Of a stretch of DNA of 64,000 nucleotides, positions 59,231-64,000 are shown piece after piece. The stretch spans positions 71,594,926 through 71,658,925 of the forward strand of contig CM049309.1 of NCBI GenBank assembly GCA_026874595.1, written 5' to 3'. Position 1 is the first letter of the stretch. Every line of letters begins with the position of its first letter. Below the pieces are notes generated by a model. The model was not told the DNA's origin. It was given only the letters and a program-made list of their open reading frames with translations, and made no database searches. This DNA is from Sipunculus nudus (lineage: Eukaryota; Annelida; Sipuncula; Golfingiida; Sipunculidae). The position numbers and the translations under genes are program-made.

Positions 59231-62200
59231 AGCTTATGGAAGAGTACAGCAAGAAGAAGGGTCCAACATATTGTAGGCCCGATCCAACATATTGTAGGGT
59301 TCCAGCATGTGGTAAAATCAAGCATAAAATTGGGGTCCAGCATGAAAAGCATTTTAAAGAAGTATAAAAAATTATTGTTAATAAGAAATTGGATTAGAAA
59401 TACCTTAATGCATTCTTTTACAATTTTAACAGATCCACTTCATCACAACAATGAAATGATGTTATTGAATACAACAATGAATTATATGAAAATGACAAAA
59501 TCTCTTCATGTCTGTATGGTATATCAGGGCTCATGCGCCTGTTAAACCAAAAACTGACATTCAACCAGAATGGCCAAAGAAAATGTCAAAGGACTAAATT
59601 ATTGGTGACTTAATACTAAGATGAAATGCAACTTACCATAAAAATTGCAAAAATTAAAGACTTAAGAATTAATTTTAGGGAAAGTGGCAGACTGTGGAAT
59701 AACTGTTATCTTGTGGTCACTTTGATGTCACTATGAAAAACAGTTTTATTTAATCAAGTAATGGGTTTTTAAAATAATTTTTCAGTACAATTATGGGATA
59801 AAAATTACAATCAGTTTAGAACTAAAAAAATGCTGTGACTAAAAGCACACAGATATGTGGCTAAAATAAAATTAATATGGCTAGAATCATGGCTAAACAA
59901 TTTTTTTCAGGGGGAAGCAAGCCCTGCTTATAACTTTTAAAATCTAAAATTTTATGCAGTGAGCCTGTGGATTCATAAAAATATAATTTGTGATATCAAT
60001 TCTTGTCAGTTTAAGATTATTGTGAACACCCAGCAGACAGTATTCTTTTTATGAGGAAAATGTTGAATGACACATTCCATACATATACAATCAGACAATG
60101 GTCAATTTCAGTGAACACAGAAGACCTGTGTTAGTTTCTCTTTCCCTTTGCTTCCTCTTTCAGTACAGTGATTAACATTCAGATCATACAGATAGGCTTT
60201 GACCTGTAAATGTCACCATATATTCTTTTATTTTAACCTCTGAAATAAACCAGACAGAGCATGCAGACCCTCGCTGTGATGGTATTTATGATACACAGTA
60301 CTCCAGCCATCCAATCAGTGTCTGTTAAAAGGTATCCTTGACATTGTCACTTCAGTCAATATGTCATGACAAAAATATGTTTTCTCAGTTATTAAAATTT
60401 ATTCTTTCACTTAAATTCTTTGCAAGGTATGGTGGTGGTTTCCTTATAAATATTTGCTGGAGTGCCTGGTTGGTTTACAGACAGGTAATTTTTCAAAATA
60501 AATCAACTTTGTAGATAATTATCACTAAAACCCAATGGGCGCTGCTTGAAGGGACAAACTACAGGGAACAAAGAGGGAACTACAATTAAATATTTTACTC
60601 TGTGAGTTTTGATTCTGGGTCCAAATCACCTTCAGTTACAAACAATATGAAGACCTACCTTGAGTTTTTAAAGGGAAACATTCTATAGTTTCAACTAGCT
60701 TGTGAATTAATTACAGGTTTAGACAAATATACATACAGACAGAACCAATTCCAATACTCTTACCTTCCCCTTTAAGGGTAAGATTAATAATTTTGCCAAA
60801 AATTAAATAAAATTGAAAATACTTTAATTGTATAAAATTGCTGGTTTATATAGAACATAATGACATGGGGTCAGTGTTCAGTCATGTTTTATTATGTTTT
60901 GCTGTTGCATTTGGTTCAAGAGTGTTTGTATGAATTAGGGGAGTCCAAAAGTCCACAAAAACTATCATGGTGGATATGACATAGCCTAGTTATGAGGTTC
61001 TTGGTTAGTTGAGACTTATGCATGACTGTAAAAAAAAATTCAGAATTCTATCACTCAAAACAGGGCTTGACATTAACTTTTGAAAGTACTTACCAAGTAG
61101 AGTTAGTAAAATCTAGCTTATACTTACCATAAATGATTTTTTGCTTGTCCTACAAATATCAATGATGCCTGCCACAAACAAAAGAAGGGTGTTCCACATT
61201 GTCTTTCTTTAAGCTGGACAATATTTTTTAGAATGTTTACATGACATCATCCAATCAGTGGCTGTCAACTGAGGCTTTTTAAACATTTGACAAATGACCT
61301 AGACCACCATAAATAGGGCTGATTCGTTGTAAAATGTAGACTGATATTTATCATATTTTAAAATAATTTTCTTAAATATTGTGTAAGTTAAGTGAAAATT
61401 AGGCCAGTTTCTCTTATACCTCATATTACCATAACTTCCTCAAAATGTATGGATGAAACCCTCCAAGGGTCTTACTGAGGTTTAATGATGTTTTTGAGCC
61501 TTTATATTACATTTATATGTCATATTTACAGAAGCTAATTGATTCACAAACAGTTCTACTTTATCGTTCTGATGAAAGCCACATTAAAGGATGTTGAAAG
61601 GCCAGGATAAATACAAAAATTGTGTTGACAAATATATATATATAGCTGCAGTTGTTTAGTTTGTGTGTCCAAACTTTTTTTGGTTACATTCTCCATCTGG
61701 CTTTTATACAAGTATCTTAATAAAAATAAACACACGACAGGTCACAAGGTTAAAACAAAAACTTATTTTGTATTTTTTTTTTCTTCTGTTCAGGAACAAC
61801 ATGAGCAACCAGAGTTTATCATAAGAATTTCCAAAATTTTTATTTTGGTCAAGGATGTAATTGTGTAGGCTGACTTAATTGTCCTCCTTTGTTGCAATAA
61901 TATAGGAGCAGTTAAAATATGTTTATGCCCTAGTGTAAGTATTCATTAGTTGATTAGAACAGTGTACTTTGTTAACTCATCCAATATTGTTCACAGAGGT
62001 TACATGAATTTATCCTTATTGTGTTTGTTTTCCTCTTTATTTTCTACCAGTATGTTACTTTGACTTTGTAAATGTTATCTCCTGGAAATGTTGATAAATA
62101 TTAAAAAAATTGTGTATAGTGGCATGGCTTGAGGTATGGATAAGAAAATTAAATATGGAGATGATGTAGATCCTTATATGGAAGTAGGACCCCTTTTGCT

Positions 62201-62689
62201 TGTGTACATCTTTCTCCAAACAAGGAACTGAAACTGACAGATCCACATGTGGATGTAGGATCCCTTTTTCCATGTGTCAATCTCTTTAAACAAGAAACTG
62301 CAAGGAAACAAGGTGGTGGTGTCTGATTGAAGTAATAATCAGTTTTGTAAAACAGTTGGGTTTCATTCAGTCCTTGTGCTTTCCTCAGTTGTTGATTCAT
62401 TAATACAAAGGTTGTGTTTTAAATAAGCCATTGAAGGGTGTGCAAATTTAATAATTGTGTTGCTTTTTTTATACCTTTTGAATTGTTCTTATTAATTGAC
62501 ATCCATAAAATAGATATTTTTCAAACATACAAGTATTAAAAAAAAACAAATAGTTATTTTTCAGTTTGAGATTCCATTAATATGAAAGGTTTGTATGTTT
62601 CTTTATTATAAGTTTTTACACTATTAAAACTTTCAAAAGGTTTGCATATAATCCTAAATCTTTTGAAGAAAAAAAACTTGAACATGAAA
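59231..62689. other. No gene seen
   Basis: AT-rich. An imperfect 70-bp direct repeat lies at 62170-62310. Nothing resembling the next SYK exons was found. Confidence 0.5.
62170..62310 (+). repeat. Imperfect 70-bp tandem duplication
   Basis: GATCC....TGGA.GTAGGA.CCCTTTT followed by CATCTTTCTCCAAACAAGGAACTG recurs about 70 bp later as GATCCACATGTGGATGTAGG and CAATCTCTTTAAACAAGAAACTG. Confidence 0.65.
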
Positions 62690-62925
62690 TTTTAAAGGGC
62701 CTAATCACCTATCTGACTTCTATAAACTTAAGGTAATGCATCGGAGCTTTTATAAAAATAGGCTAGAAAATGTGGATATCACTGCACACAGGCTGCTTGT
62801 TTTGTTTATATAAATGTGTTTATAATATGTAGGTGCCTGCCAAAATAAAACAAATTAAACAAGGGCATCTGGCAGCAAGTCAGATAGGCCAATGCTTTGC
62901 AAATGGCGTTTTGCAACAAGAAACC
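62690..62925 (+). repeat. Dispersed repeat related to 10980-11235
   Basis: Starts AAAGGGCCTAATCACC and ends GGCGTTTTGCAACAAG, with the same internal block order as its partner in SYK intron 1. It is followed by a TTTA-rich microsatellite at 62925-62960, which could be its tail. Confidence 0.6.
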
Positions 62926-63058
62926 TTTATTTATTTATTTATTTTTATTTTATTTATATACATTATTTTAGGGGGGTATTATACAAACCCAATTAGTGCT
63001 GAGGCACTTATCTCACTTGGGGCCCTCGAGAAAGATTACAAATAGTATAAATGTTTGT

Positions 63059-63869
63059 TAGGGTTGGGACGGTTACCAGTATACAGTATTATCACGACAT
63101 CTGACAGCTACGGTTATCATACCGTCAACTTTCCTATTATCGTGATATCATGATATCAGTTTGTTGTTCACGATTTTGGTTCACAAGCAAGCCCTTGAAG
63201 TTCAAAATAAATTTATTTCAAAGAATCACATTTATTTTTATAAACCACATGTATTTGAATACACGCGTGTGGATGGAACCGTGTGCTTACAGACTTCGGG
63301 ATTAGTCGGAAATGTCCGGAAGTAGCAGGATGAATCAGAGAGTACAAAAGCTTGAGAATTCCAGGAGAAAATAACATTATAATGAAAGAGCAATAAATAC
63401 ACATATTTATGCTTTTATTGCATGGAAGGAAAATGTCAACATAAAAGTGTCACCACTTAATCGAATATTCCATACTGGTTGCATATTTTGCAATATAAAA
63501 TTGAGATGGTATATTTAGCCATGATTGGTATGACACGCTCTCCGAAAATTCGCCGGGATTCTCCGTCTTTTATGTAGCTATAGGAAACTGATGGAAAGTT
63601 CTGACAAGCGTGATTCGACAATGAGGGCAGGACTTCCCGCGCCTCAAGCTTGCACACCTGCAGGACCTCCATGCAACTTACATCTTTTGATTTTAATACT
63701 TAACCCCTTGTATAAAGTCAAGACTTTAAAGGTGGTTGTTATTAATATCATTATTGATGGCTATATTAATGCCATTATATATAATTAAAAATATTGCGAT
63801 ATCACGGTATATCGCGATAAAATTTGAATAATTATCATGATATCAAAAACCCATATCGTCCCAACACTA
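63059..63869. mobile_element. hAT-type non-autonomous transposon with 8-bp target duplication
   Basis: The termini TAGGGTTGGGACG and CGTCCCAACACTA are inverted repeats. The perfect 8-bp duplication ATGTTTGT flanks both sides (63051-63058 and 63870-63877). Subterminal TATCATGATATC and ATATCGCGATA palindromes are present. At 811 bp it has no transposase; a 71-codon minus frame inside is unremarkable. Confidence 0.93.
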
Positions 63870-64000
63870 ATGTTTGTACATATATAAAAAACTTTATTAA
63901 CAAATCAAAAGCTAAATCAAACAGAAATAAATAATGATAATCAACTGTCTAAACACATGATAAATTTTACGATTATACAGTGTATGATAAAATTAAGTAA

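Noticed and set aside
58527-59321. 264-codon minus-strand open frame
   Set aside because: It is the frame of a 36-bp tandem repeat, open only because the period is a multiple of three; the plus strand is also open.
46845-61140. Possible repeat family of CAGGGC..GA.ATTAA segments at about 46850, 57370 and 61065
   Set aside because: Similarity is limited to short blocks; not enough to define boundaries.

Overview
The window is AT-rich, intron- and repeat-dense eukaryotic nuclear DNA. The SYK gene architecture, the abundant non-LTR, SINE, hAT-like and Harbinger-like remnants, and the terminally hairpinned intronic repeats carrying GTCCGTCCGTC runs fit a marine invertebrate, most likely a mollusc. 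That assignment is inference; the species cannot be read from the sequence.

The one complete gene is a SYK-family cytoplasmic tyrosine kinase on the + strand (coding exons from 10772 to 32063). I assembled 14 coding exons by hand from splice sites, reading phase and family motifs. They sum to 1779 nt, which is 592 codons plus stop, with every junction in phase. The protein has tandem SH2 domains (about 15-107 and 169-260), a short interdomain B with a Tyr-Asp-Asn motif, and a kinase domain (about 335-592) with G-loop, [15 protein letters not shown] and a twin-Tyr activation loop. The APE motif reads ALE. A second head-to-tail SYK paralogue starts at 48122: its first coding exon has the same coding length (179 nt) and end phase, and 42 of 59 full residues are identical. 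No further exon of it was found before the window ends, so its first intron is at least 15.7 kb or the copy is broken.

Layout: 1-5.0 kb, intergenic with old repeats; 5.0-9.55 kb, a minus-strand L1/Tx1-like LINE with intact ORF1 and decayed ORF2; 10.7-32.1 kb, SYK, whose introns hold a SINE, MITEs, minisatellites and a 5.5 kb foldback transposon (20479-25944) with a demonstrable empty site; 32-37 kb, intergenic with a possible non-coding first exon for the second gene at about 37.1-37.3 kb; 38.5-55 kb, several copies of a hairpin-ended repeat family, one interrupted by a 1.4 kb TIR element whose empty site is preserved in its sister copy; 43.3-44.5 kb, a 43-bp minisatellite; 48.1 kb, the first exon of the second SYK; 55.0-56.6 kb, a TA-flanked TIR element; 58.5-59.2 kb, a 36-bp minisatellite; 63.06-63.87 kb, a hAT-type element with a perfect 8-bp target duplication.

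Functionally, the two SYK copies would act as SH2-docked signalling kinases downstream of ITAM-like receptors. Nearly everything else is mobile or tandem-repeat DNA in and between these genes. No bacterial-type operons, CRISPR arrays or free-standing RNA genes are present.
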